Assembly (NCBI RefSeq): GCF_002234675.1
Contig: NC_019866.2
Location: 12,057,261-12,121,260 of the forward strand
Direction of reading: 5' to 3'
Length of the DNA: 64,000 nt
From: Oryzias latipes
Lineage: Eukaryota; Chordata; Actinopteri; Beloniformes; Adrianichthyidae
Shown in pieces: positions 34,101-59,184 of this stretch. The position numbers and the translations under genes are program-made. The notes beneath the pieces were generated by a model. The model ran no database searches. It saw nothing but the letters and a program-made list of their open reading frames with translations, and was not told the DNA's origin. Each line of letters starts with the position of its first letter. The first letter of the stretch is position 1.

Positions 34101-37100
34101 TGAAAAATGAGAAATACTTCATGCTTATAAACACTTGCTTGTTAAGGAAAATGGGGATGTTATTGATCCACGTGTGAAATGAACACCATTGATTTAAACT
34201 GTGAGTCTGGTCAGAAAAGTAACAAAATCTAAGGAAAACCTTTTAATTATAGCTTTTTTCTTTACAAAGAAATACATTTCTTGTTTACTAGCTTATAGAA
34301 GTTACGCAAGCAAAACAAGATGTACTAGTACATGTGTACCTCCCTGTTGCACTAGGAAGCCTTTGGCTAGAGGGGTTGGCTGTTCTACAAGAGTTGATGC
34401 TCACAAAAAACACATTAACATAAGAATAATGAATGCAGCAATGGGTAAATGCATAAAAACCACAAATTTTATTAAACTACATTTGCTCTATAGTTTGCAG
34501 CAAAATATATCTATGCAGAAAACAAGTAATAGTTTTTAGCTTGAAGCACAAATAGGGATTCTTCTAGGCAGTTGTGCCATTTATAAGGGTTACATTTTTT
34601 TTAGAAAGTTCTTTTTGTTGTATGAAAGTTTTAAGGGAATATTTCACATTCAACTATTGAATGGAGACTGAAAAAGAAAATCCATCTCTTTATCCATACA
34701 CTACACTACCTTTTCTAAAAACTCTAGAAGAAAAATGCTAATAGTGTCAATTTATTAAAAAATTTCTTTTAGATTTAATCGCTCAGCCCACAGTCCAGGT
34801 TAAATCCTCATCAAACCCCCCCTTTAAAAAGAAAAAAACCTGAATTGATGTCTTTCCTTTCTCTGTCAGGGCTGGATGAACGAGATCTACAGCTACGATC
34901 CAGAGATGTACCACGCCACCCTGACCCACTCTGTTTACGTCCGCTTAGAGGGCTCCGTCCTACGCCTGTCTAAACCCAACAGGAACATTTCCCGCCGCGC
35001 CACGCACAACGAGCCTAAACCCGACGTCACTTACATCAGCCAGAAAATCTTTGATCTGACTGACAGCAAGGTGAGGAGGCTGTTGAGGCGTGTTAAGAAC
35101 AAAAACAGATTTTGTTACACTTCTTAAATAGGGATTGCGCATTAATGAGCTGAAAAAGCGTGAGTCACTGCTGGCCACCTGGTGAATGCTCACTGGGTTT
35201 GAATTTATACATGTTTAGGTAGCCCTTTGAGTTAAAAAATAGGCTCCTATCACATTTACACCAAGTTTGACCAAAAAATACCTCTTAAACATTTGTAACC
35301 TGCACAACAAACAGACAAAAATGTGTGAAGATGGAGGAAATTTGATCAGAAAAATAAATGTGCAAGCAACAAAACAGTTGTTTTGATTCAATATGATAAG
35401 TTGGAGTATCAGAAAAGCCTTTTCTTAAGCCCACTGTCATTGTTGTGATAGCTAAACAGTTTCTGTGTACAGTTTTTGTATATTTTTTGGTGCCCCAAAA
35501 GGCGAAACAAGTATTTTTTATTTTTTCACAAGACAATTTATTCTTAAAGAAAGAATAAAAGACTAGCTGATCTGTTGAGTTGACCAGATTTTCCTATTTA
35601 AAACATTGGTGAAACCAAAATAATGAGATCAATATAACAAAAATCCCCATAATTTCATAGTTTAAGCCCCTGCTAGGGTCACACCTGATGAGAGCAAAGG
35701 TTCATATTCTTTTGCACTTTGGCTAATAAAACTGTAGCAATTTGCATTCCACAGATCTCCTTGATGCCTCAGAGTCTTGCTCGAAAGCGCGTTTGGAACA
35801 AGAAGTACCCCATTTGTATTGAGCTGGCCAAGCAGGATGACTTCATGTCCAAAGCTCAGGAGGAACGGTGTGAAGCCGCAGAGGACCGGCTGGCAGGGCA
35901 AGGGGAGAGGACCGATCACACGGACCGACCCGAAGGCTCTGCGTCCACGGAGGAACAGAAGAGACCGTCTTCAGGAGGAGGAGATCTGACAATCTACTTG
36001 TTTGGGAGGACCGGCAGGGAAAAAGAGGAGTGGTTCCGGAGGTTTCTTCTAGCATCTCGTGTGAAGTTGGAGGGGAGAGGCGGCGGCCTGGCTGGTGTTG
36101 GCAAGAGTGGTGAGATTCAGATAACCATCATAGATGGACTTGTAGAAAACATGTGGAAGGATGAGAAAATACTGGGATGGACTGTGGAGGGGTTTTCTCA
36201 TTCTTCCACACATATTTGCACACATCCCAGCCCACAGTCAGAATAACTACCCTCTGGAGAACATTACTGCACTGCAATCAGATCTGTGCTTAAGCCTCAG
36301 CTTAGGGACTTCCAATCCCCTCGACTAAATGAACAGCTGAGTGTGAATGGGTCAGCAGGATTACAAGCAGAGAAGCAGTGTATTGTACTGTAGCTCTGGT
36401 TTCCATGCCGGGATACGAGCCTTTTTAAATCAAACACGGTTCCAAAATGAAAGATTTTGCAGTGAAAATCAAGTTTTTCTGCACACAGATTTGTGAAGCA
36501 GTCTACTTAAGAGATGATGCAGCGTGTTCTCCTGTGCGAAGCATGCTAATAGAGAGCTGGAGTCCATTGTCAAAGAAGGAATACAAAGAAGATGCTTATT
36601 ACTCAAAGCTTTGAAATCACCGTCATGAATCATTAATGATTTTACGCATTGACTGGAATGGTGAAAATGGATCATTGTGTCTTCTCTACACTTCTCTTGC
36701 ATCCACTTGTAGCTTTCTTGCCAGCCCACAGTTGCAGCGGAAGCTTTCAGGCAGGCGGGGGCCTGGAGGCAGACAGGGGAAGCCACGAAGAGCTGTCTTC
36801 TCTCCCCTGTGGCCCTGCTGGAGGGTCAAAGCAGAAGATGCAGTTGGACTATAACGTCTACATGGCCAAATATGTTAACCCCCAAGCTCCACCGAGAAGC
36901 CCATTTGCAGATGACAGCCCAGGGCAGAGCCCCGAGAGCAGCCCCCAAACCACCAAGAAGGTATGAGACAGATGGATGCCACAAAAAAGCCACAAAAAAT
37001 AGGGGTGTCTGCCCTGAAGGGGTCTAAATATTATGAAATCACGTACATTTTTCCCCCCTGGCTTTTGTGGAGTACAAATGTGTTCCCTGCAGTTACAGAG

Positions 37101-40100
37101 AAGTTCAGAGGAGACCGATGAGTCGGAGCTCTGGGTCAACGCTTTCCTGGGGAGAATTTTCTGGGACTTCCTCAGAGAAAATTATTGGGCCGACGTCGTC
37201 TCCAAAAAGATCCAAATGAAGCTGAGTAAGATCAGGGTGAGTGGCACCTCTGTATTGTAACAGAAACCACAAAAACAGCAGTCTAAATGCAGTACTTCTG
37301 TGCATTTTGTCTCCAAGAGCTGTCTTCACAAATATTTTTATTCATAACGTTCTTTTAATTTTTGTTTAAGCTGCCGTATGTGATGAATGAGCTGACTCTG
37401 ACCGAGCTTGATATGGGATTTTCCATTCCTAAGATCCTTCGTGCCTCCAAACCTTCTGTAGACCACCAAGGTAGGAAAAGAAAGCTGTGGTGGCATGTCC
37501 AGCTTTTTTAGGTTTCTTCATGGGCTATGATGGAAATCACTGCTTTTCTTATTTTATGGCTTAAATGTTCAAAAATAATACATAATAAAGCATTTTTTTT
37601 CTTTCTCACTCAATTCTTTTTTTCATATACTAATGTTTTCTATACTTTTGTTTGTTAATGGAATTTCAAATATTTTATAAAACCCCTGAGCAGCCTTGAG
37701 CTGCAGAGAATTGGGCTGGTTTTGCACATAAGCTCAACTCTTCAAAATGATCACAATTTCTCCACAGACTAAAAGTAACATGTGTTTGATAATTTTTTCC
37801 TCCAGTTTTTTATGTTCTTTAAAAATATGCTAATTTATCATTAGGCTCAAGCAGCATGTCTAATACGTTAGGCTAGTTTTTTAAAAACTCCTCATCTTTC
37901 AACAATTTTTTTGTGAATCTGACTTTATTGAAGCTCATTTGTTGCGTTTGGCCGACAGGAGAGCTTCAGGTGTTGTTCGGTATTAGCATTGCAGATATAA
38001 AAAGAATCATCAATTATTTTTGATGATTCCTTTCATAAACTGTTTTCTGCAGAAATATGTCTGGTTTTAAATTTTTTCCTTTAGATCACAAGCAATACCA
38101 GCTCACTTTTAACCCAGCATACAGAGATTTCTCTGAATCCTACCACTTAGCAACATCTCTTTAGAAAATATTTATCTTACTATCTGAGTCTTATTCTTTA
38201 AATTATTGCCAAAAAATCATGTTTTTAAAGGTCCAACACCTTTTGATTTGTATTCTACCAAATGTTCTTATTCTAGCACTTCTGTGACAAATATGAAATT
38301 ATCTATATAATTGGAAAATTAGGAGCAAATCAATAAAAAGACAAAAACACCAGAGACTGTAGAGATCAAGGGGAATAAACAGCAGGGGAAGTGAAATCTG
38401 TCCGCAATTAATGATGTGTAAACAGGAAGTACCCAGACGGAGTCAGCCAATAGGGAGCCAGGCTGGCATCGAGCTGACCTTTTCTGGTCTTCTTCCCAGC
38501 AGCTCTGTGGGGGACTTCACAGTGATTAAAGCCAGTCAGAGGGCTGTCCTTTATTTTAGGAAAAAACACATCTAATTGAGTCGTTCAGAGGAAAAGGTCT
38601 AAAATTAAAAGAGTATAAATGTCTTTGTTGTCTTTTCTGCCCAGGCTTGTGGTTTGATCTGGAGATCTCCTACCGAGGCTCCTTCCTCATGACGCTAGAG
38701 ACGAAGCTAAACCTGGCGCGTCTGGGGAAAGAAGGCGAGGGACTTGGGGAGCACGGGAAAGAATGGTGGGACTTATTTGCATCACATTTAGTGGCTTCTT
38801 CATAATCTCAAACTGCAGCTTTGGAGGCAAAATCAATTATAGAAATGACTTTTTCTATTATTATATGAAAGTAAACTCTTATTTTTCTGTTACATTCTTT
38901 GTGACAGGCTAAAGCAAAGTACTTAGGATCCTTTTTAAGCTACAAACCGGATTATAATGGGGTAGATGGATATATTAGCTGTCATTTGTGTTTTTCATAA
39001 TTCCTCCCCTCTCTTCATATATCAATCCTCCCCTTTTGGATGCCTACAATAATGGATTTAATCAATGAATGGTGAGTTTGGGATTGGATGCCTTCCACTA
39101 CCTGTCACTGAAACATCTTCTTGGTGTCATTTAATTTCCTGTGATTTATCCTGGAATATATTTTGTAGAGATTTTGTTGCAAACGGTGCCTGACAGAGTA
39201 ACAGCCAGTGTGTGTTTGTGCGACAGGCCCAGGTCACGGACATACTGTCTGGCAGACAGTGATGAAGAGTCATCCAGTGCTGGCTCATCAGATGAGGAAG
39301 ATCCCCCAGAAGTCCTTAGTGACAAATCAACTCAGCCTGGAGCTGAAGGGTGAGCCAACGTGTTGCTACGGCGACAGCAGTGTAGATCTGATGAGAAAAA
39401 AAACGGGCAGAATATTAGATTCATGTTGATGTCTTGAAGCAGAGTCTTTTGGTCCACTCATTTGAAGACCTGCTGCTGATTTGATGTATCGCTCTGTTTC
39501 TTCCCTCCCGTGTGGGTGCTGAGTAGCAAGAGAGGCTGTTATGAATAAATGATGAACCTGACTCACTCCTTGTGCCCTCCACCTCCTCTTCTCTTTCCAT
39601 CTTTGGCCCCTGCAGCTACGTAGGAGGCCACAGACCCAGCAAGATCATGCGCTTGGTGGACAAGATAGCCAAGTCCAAATATTTCCAAAAGGCCACGGAG
39701 ACCGAGTTCATTAAGAAGAAAATGGAAGAGGTATCCAACACCCCCCTGCTGCTCACAGTGGAGGTACAAGAGTGCCGGGGAACTCTGGCCGTCAACATCC
39801 CCCCACCTCCCACAGACAGAATATGGTACGTTCATCTTTCCACTTCAAAAAATGGTTGTTCATGAGCAGCTGACTTCCAGGAATTTTAACTGGAGAACAC
39901 TGCAAATACTCCCTCTGCTGGACAAACACGGACATGCAAAATGTGGAGTGCTTGGAGAAGAGGAGTCCAAACTTTTTGCAAAGAGGGCCAGATTTGATGA
40001 GATGAAAATGTGTGAGGGCCAAACCTTCGGCCTAACACTCTTTGAACCCTTATATTAACATTAGATGCTAATTAATTATTTAATGAACATTTTATTGCAA

Positions 40101-41137
40101 ACACACACATACAAATAACACTGGAGTTTTGATCACAGAAACAAATGAATCCGTTCTTGACCTTAGACCCTAAAGGCTCTGAAGATCAAGTGGTTTCTAA
40201 CAGCATACAAAAAAATTTAGCCAATTACAATCAAGAAATTGCACACTCAGTTCTTATAAAAAGTGCTGGGGGACACACATTATTGATTGTCTGACAAGAC
40301 CTTGTTGAACATGGGCCATTTTTGACCCACGGACCACACTTTGGACATGCCTGGCTTAGAGGATTTGTGATGCATCTAGCAGACCACTCAATGCATGCTA
40401 AATGCACACTCTTACGCTTCACTGTAGCTGTCAATGTGTTATCCTGCCTGTAGGTATGGTTTCCGGAGTCCTCCTCACCTGGAGCTGAAGGCGAGGCCTA
40501 AACTGGGAGAGAGGGAGGTCACTCTGGGTCACGTTACAGAGTGGATAGAGAAGAAGCTGGATCAGGAGTTCCAGGTACAGACAAAAAAAAAAAACGATTA
40601 TTTAAAAAAGGAGGGGGGGGGTGCAGATTTTTTTATCTGCATGCACTCAAAAGGTGTATGTGGCTGTCCCATCTATTGCATTACAAGAGGAATAATAATA
40701 TACCTGCTGTTTTAAAAACCGCCCTGATGCACACCACTGTAGCTGAGTGGTTAGGTCAGCTCTCCCACACATCTACATTTATCCCTGTCTGACTCCTCCA
40801 GGGCTGTAATCATCGGTTTCTTTCACAGTGTTAGCTTTGAAAAACACTATGATAGAAAATGTTCAAAACTGGAGCTGAATTTGTTTTTTTAACACTAAAA
40901 CTGGTCTGATGCCTCGTGAATTTTAAATTTTTTTGCTTGTGTTACGTCCCAGCTGCTTTGGTTCACTCTGTTTTTCTTTGCCCACAGAAAATATTCGTTA
41001 TGCCAAACATGGATGACCTATGGCTACCCATAATGCATTCAGCCATGGATACACGTTCAAATGCCAACTTGATGACTGTGATAAATGATGCCATGAAGGA
41101 TACGGAACCAGAGGAGTCTGACATCCCTGATGTTTAA
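31119..41137 (+). CDS. tex2: TEX2, ER-anchored SMP-domain lipid transfer protein
   Basis: Eleven coding exons: 31119-32862 (ATG 31141), 34870-35070, 35755-36109, 36713-36960, 37093-37236, 37371-37470, 38645-38765, 39227-39349, 39616-39825, 40454-40574, 40988-41137 (stop TAA). All have AG/GT borders and matching phases, giving 1164 codons against about 1130 in human. The N-terminal 500 residues are low complexity (Ser/Pro, acidic runs) with the family's VQRSRSRDTI..IHFSA start. Membrane segments lie at about 507-541. A PH-like region follows (GWMNEIYSYDPE, LFGRTGREKEEWFRRF, about 575-740), then the SMP lipid-binding module (about 860-1125: W..ALLGRIFWDFL-type helix, KIQMKLSKI, DHQGLWFDLE, NTPLLLTVEVQECRGTLAVN, KVFVMPNMDD-like end). 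TEX2 family members sit in the ER and move lipid at ER contacts with endosomes/lysosomes. The exon 7 donor (GAATG|GTGGGA) is weak. Introns carry two small transposons. Confidence 0.95.
32922..33490. mobile_element. MITE in TEX2 intron 1, Harbinger-like TAA target duplication
   Basis: Inverted ends GCTATGCTCACACC (left) and, reversed, CCTAATGCCACATT (right) delimit a 569-bp element flanked by TAA on both sides (32919-32921 and 33491-33493). No intact transposase. The ends resemble the element at 6654-7348 in the TCACACC block, but the copy is more decayed. Confidence 0.5.
37471..38644 (+). other. TEX2 intron 6, nothing recognised
   Basis: AT-rich intron sequence between coding exons 6 and 7. 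I see no repeat family, RNA gene or motif that I can support. Confidence 0.5.
39958..40353. mobile_element. hAT-type MITE in TEX2 intron 9
   Basis: The 396-bp element has ends AAGAGGAGTCCAAACTTTTT (left) and, reversed, CAGGCATGTCCAAAGTGTGG (right), the GTCCAAA end type of Charlie-like hAT elements. It is flanked by an 8-bp duplication with one mismatch (GCTTGGAG 39950-39957 and GCTTAGAG 40354-40361). No transposase remains. It lies wholly inside the intron. Confidence 0.75.
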
Positions 41138-42475
41138 AGATTTGGGTTTTCTTGTGGCGTGGCAGAGGAACTTCTCAGACATAAGAAGAAAAAAGCCAAG
41201 GAGTGAGAATGTGCCGACAAACTCTTTAATACCTGATTCCATCCTTGCAGCATCTGTTGCAGCAGTATCCTAAAACATGTGGTCGAAAATGGGAAAATAT
41301 GAGCCCTTATCATTTGTGGCTGCTAAAAGCAATAGATAGTGACTAACAAATGGAAGTGAACTTTTTAGATTAAAAAAACAACAACACACACATCCTAATG
41401 AAAACACATTTTTTTACACTGGATCAGAAAACTGCCATCTGATTCAGCTCGAGGAACCAGAAACCTGTGATGCTCAACTGCAGCAACTCTGATTGTTGCA
41501 AACTTTTTGGTGCAATGCTTAAAACTCTAGAAAACCTTACTGCTATAAAAACAAAAAATTATAAAATTAAAAGGGGTGGCCCAAATATTTCAAAATAAAA
41601 TCCCTAGAATATAGTAGTCCCACGCAGTCCCAGCGTGGTCTTCTTATCAACTCCCAGCATTTATTAACTTTTCTCTGCAGCTCTGCCTTTCCAGCTCTGT
41701 TGAATGTATCAGTGGGATTGCAGCTTGCTAGCTGTGCAGAAGCTTGTTTTTCCACTTAGCTTCTGTCTCAATTACTCCTTGTGTTCTAGTTCAGAGTTGA
41801 GCAAAAGTAATAATTTTGTATCTTTTTTGCCAAAGCAATCTTTCATTTACATTTGAAAGGTGTATTATGTACAAAAAAAGCAATCAGTTCCTCCCTTTCT
41901 GCTTGTTTTGATAAATACATTAAGATGTTGGAAAAATACAGAAAGGATTTTATTTTGTATTTATTTTCCTCTTGGCAGCAGGAGACTTAAGTCTGTCATC
42001 ATTATTGTCTAAAAATGTAATTTTTAGATAAAAAAAAAAAAAACTTTTATTTTGGAATACCCCCACACTGGATATTAGCCATATTGTTTCGTGTTGTCAG
42101 CAGACACTCATAATGAAAACTATTTTGCTTATTTATGGATTTGCTGTATTTTTTCAAAGCCGTCAATCTAAAACCACTGGATCATAGTAAACCTGGATAC
42201 ATGTCTGCTTCAATTATGACTTAACGTTTTGTTAAAAATGTGTGTTGGCTAATGTTTCGAGGCAGCAAGTGCCTTCTAAGTAACCAAACATTCCTTCATG
42301 GTGAGCCACCACATTTCTTGCATTACCTTACCGTTTCAGACGTGCCCTTTGATTTTCATTTCAGTGTTGCTTTTTTGAACAGTGATGAAAATTGCTGTTG
42401 TGTTGAGTCGTGTTGCGGATTGTTATGGTTCTGATCATTGTGGATCAATAAACCTTTTTCCCCTAAAACAAACTT
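41138..42475 (+). other. tex2: TEX2 3' untranslated region
   Basis: Noncoding sequence after the TEX2 stop, AT-rich, with the clearest polyadenylation signal AATAAA at 42447-42452. The exact cleavage site is not visible; earlier variant signals may also be used. Confidence 0.6.
42447..42452 (+). terminator. Polyadenylation signal of TEX2
   Basis: AATAAA in a GATCAATAAACC context, about 1.3 kb after the stop codon, followed by a T-rich stretch. Confidence 0.55.
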
Positions 42476-43164
42476 GGTCTTTTTATGGATCAAACAGAAT
42501 AACATCACTGGAGTCCAACCTTCAAGTTAGGTTTACACTGCGAGTTACTTGTTTCCAGATGAATTTCTGCTCCATAAACAAATCTCTTTGAGAAAACTAA
42601 AAATGCAGCCCTTAACCCTAAAAACTGTGGTTTTGTGTACATTTTCAATTTCTCAAACTTATAATTTAGCGAAAAGCTTTCTGTAGTAACATTGAAAAGA
42701 TTTGACCCATTTAGAGCTACACAAAAACTCCTAGGTATAAACACATTTCATAAAGATGCAAATTAAACATGTTTATTCAAGTACTAAACTTACGGACGAC
42801 AACTTTTGCAAACAAAAAAAGTCACAAAAACCCATTATATTTGAGATATTTTATTTTTCCTTGTCAATCTGTGTCTTGCTTTAAAAGAGAAACTTGGTGA
42901 TATTGCCAAGCAACTCCAGTTATGACAAGATTAACTTTAATCTCGCACTTTTTGAATCATGTAAATGGCCACAAGACAAGACCAATTACATTTCAAGCTG
43001 TGCTGAAGAAAAGTTGAGGGAAAAAAAAAAATCCTAGAGTATTTTAGCAATTAGAATTTACTTTCTTGGCCAATAATTAAATGATCTGAACATGTGGTAT
43101 TAAATATTAAGTTACCCCATCCTTTGCAGCCACAACAGCTTCAATTCTTATAGGAAAGGCCTTC

Positions 43165-43345
43165 CACAAGAGGTGAACCAGTTGTTGGTACTCTCACCTC
43201 AAGAGATGGCGCTGGTTCGAATCCGGTTGGGACTTTCGTGGAGTTTGCTTGTTTTTGTGCTTGTGAGGTTTTTCTGTTCAAGGTTCACCCTGCCTTCAAC
43301 CAACTGTAGCTGGGTTATCTTTAGTCAACACTTTGTGATTTGAGG
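43165..43345 (+). mobile_element. Degenerate tRNA-derived SINE-like repeat
   Basis: A tRNA-like head ends in a B box GGTTCGAATCC (about 43213-43223), followed by a GGAGTTTGC body typical of a widespread teleost interspersed repeat. The copy is short and mutated. It lies between the 3' ends of TEX2 and the minus-strand snoRNA host gene. Confidence 0.5.
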
Positions 43346-43654
43346 ATTCAGCTGCTCAGCCAGAAAAACTCATTCCATGAAACTATTGTTCTTTAGCCTC
43401 ATCCTAAGGATACGACTTTTTAGGGCTCATAGTCTTGGTCAGTATAAACAGCTGACTGTTGGATGTAGAAGTCTGGAGGTTTCACAGCTGAACATCTTGA
43501 TGACATCCTCTCATACTGAGCTCATGGGAGCATCCTGTTCTTTAATCAAACTTAATATCCAAAATGAGTTCGATAGCACTTCCATTTTATTGTGCCAATT
43601 TATTTTTTAATTCTTGAAATAAACCAATACATCAATTAAACAATGAATGAGAAG

Positions 43655-44514
43655 GACCAGTTTCACAAGTTTGATTTTTATTACCATAAAAATTAAGACA
43701 GCAATAATAGCCCATATTTAAATGTGACCATGTCAATAACAGGCTTGTAGAATGTTTTTGGTTTTGTCAAAAATAAGGCAAAAAAAATAAATATCTGCAA
43801 CCTATTGTGAGTAACGTACATCTGTGACAGTAAATACTTTTGGAAATGGGTGAATGGAGACATTGTAGTGTACATAACTAGTTAATGTTTGTATAAGTCT
43901 TCATCACTTGATCAAACCTGAGGAAGACAAAAACACTGATTAATTCAAATTATACTGCTAAAGAAAATAAAGGGAACACTATGAGGACACATCCTATACG
44001 GGGGGGGGGGGGGGGTATTTTGAGCAGTCCATTTAGGATAAAAAAGTATTTGACATGCGGGTTCTGTAAGAGTCACGTGGTCTTCAGTCTCAAAAACCAA
44101 CACATGATCTTTATTTAAAACAAAGTTCTATTTTAATGCTTACCTTTGTGGCTTTAGCAATCCAACCTATTATTCTGCGGGAAAAAACATGAATTATTTA
44201 GCTGTCTGTAGATACAAACAAAAAAAGAAAAACTTCAAGATTCATGGTTCATGTCAGAATAGATGTTAACTTCACTATGAGTCAGAAGTCTAACGCACTT
44301 AAATCATCACACGTGAACCATAGAAAAATACTGCTTAAATGCAACTCGTGCTACAATATAGGATGTCTATGAATGTATATAAAAAGTACAAATAAAAAAA
44401 AAAAAAAACGTTTTAAAACATTGCTTACCTGCATTTTGAAGGGCGCTCTTGCTCTTTCCAACGGCGCAGTTGCGGCCTACCTATTCCGTGTTGCTTAAAG
44501 AAAAATCTCCACAT
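43655..44514 (-). ncRNA. Spliced snoRNA host gene, SNHG25-like by position
   Basis: On the minus strand, three exons have good splice sites. Exon 1 ends at 44429 (AAATGCAG|GTAAGC). Exon 2 is only 31 nt, 44144-44174 (TTCCCGCAG before, AAAG|GTAAGC after). Exon 3 starts at 43917 (TCTTCCTCAG before) and probably ends near 43655, after an AATAAA-type signal around 43675. Intron 1 holds a box C/D snoRNA. As I recall human 17q23, a snoRNA host gene (SNHG25) lies between TEX2 and ERN1 on the opposite strand, which is exactly the arrangement here. A 40-codon reading frame runs through all three exons (44514 to 43912), but a CTTT-type (5' TOP-like) start near 44496 would exclude its ATG. The transcript boundaries are inferred; the host may be purely noncoding. 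Confidence 0.6.
44244..44321 (-). ncRNA. Box C/D snoRNA in intron 1 of the minus-strand host gene
   Basis: Read on the minus strand, this 78-nt segment has, in order: a terminal stem ATGGTTCA, box C GTGATGA (44304-44310), box D' CTGA (44282-44285), a C'-like AGTGAAG (44271-44277), box D CTGA (44254-44257), and the closing stem TGAACCAT, giving a perfect 8-bp stem. Its 3' end is 69 nt upstream of exon 2, the spacing typical of intron-processed box C/D snoRNAs. The class methylates RNA 2'-hydroxyls with fibrillarin in the nucleolus. The antisense next to D' (GUUAGACUU) can pair with the large-subunit rRNA segment GAGUCUAAC. Human SNORD104 is expected at this locus, but I could not match the guide to its recalled target, so I give no name. 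Confidence 0.75.
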
Positions 44515-44963
44515 TTATGCTTGTATTTTTGGAAAACCCCGATTTGTATGCACCTAAAACGTGCATGCAAACACCTCCTACGCATAGTCTACTTTAAATT
44601 TTGTTTGAAATAAAATGTGCCCATGCCTGATCAGGCACGTTGCCAAAGCGTGGTTAGCTGTGGAAGAAAATGTCTCCCGGAACTATTTTTATACCACTTC
44701 CGTGTCAAACGCCACTTCCTTATTGGTTGAAAGGAGCTCACGTCCCGCCTCCTCCTCATGTGGGTATGAGTCCCAAAGTCCAACCCCCACACCGTATTCA
44801 TTTCAGGAAGAAACAAGCAGCATTTTGTCCTCGGCTGCTAGCTTGTTACAACCGACGTTTCAGCGTTGGGACAACATTTCGAAACGGCCGGTTGTGAGCT
44901 AAAACACGTTTTCTATGTAGTCAGCGGCCGTACGGATAAACCAACGGTTAGGGACCAAAGAAT
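44515..44963. promoter_or_regulatory. Probable bidirectional promoter: ERN1 (+) and snoRNA host (-)
   Basis: The two divergent start regions are separated by about 450 bp. The interval has a reverse CCAAT box (ATTGG at about 44723), a CACGTCCCGCC GC-rich patch right after it, several CpG sites at 44840-44930, and no clear TATA box for ERN1. I looked for a canonical ER-stress element (CCAAT-N9-CCACG) and did not find one. The ERN1 5' untranslated region presumably begins in the right part of this interval. Confidence 0.45.

Positions 44964-59184
<14,221 letters not shown>

Noticed and set aside
40730-40800. SINE head resembling TAGCTGAGTGGTTAG in TEX2 intron 10
   Set aside because: Only the A-box-like piece is present with no B box or body; too short to call.
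43840-43917. Second box C/D snoRNA starting at the GTGATGA in exon 3 of the host gene
   Set aside because: No D box or closing stem is found downstream within the usual length.
43918-44143. Second (H/ACA) snoRNA in intron 2 of the minus-strand host gene
   Set aside because: An ANANNA and an ACA can be found, but the hairpin space between them is too short, and a 16-G run fills part of the intron.
44515-44963. Canonical ER-stress response element in the ERN1 promoter
   Set aside because: A reverse CCAAT box is present, but no CCACG at the 9-bp spacing and no TGACGTG core; only a partial ACGTG is seen.
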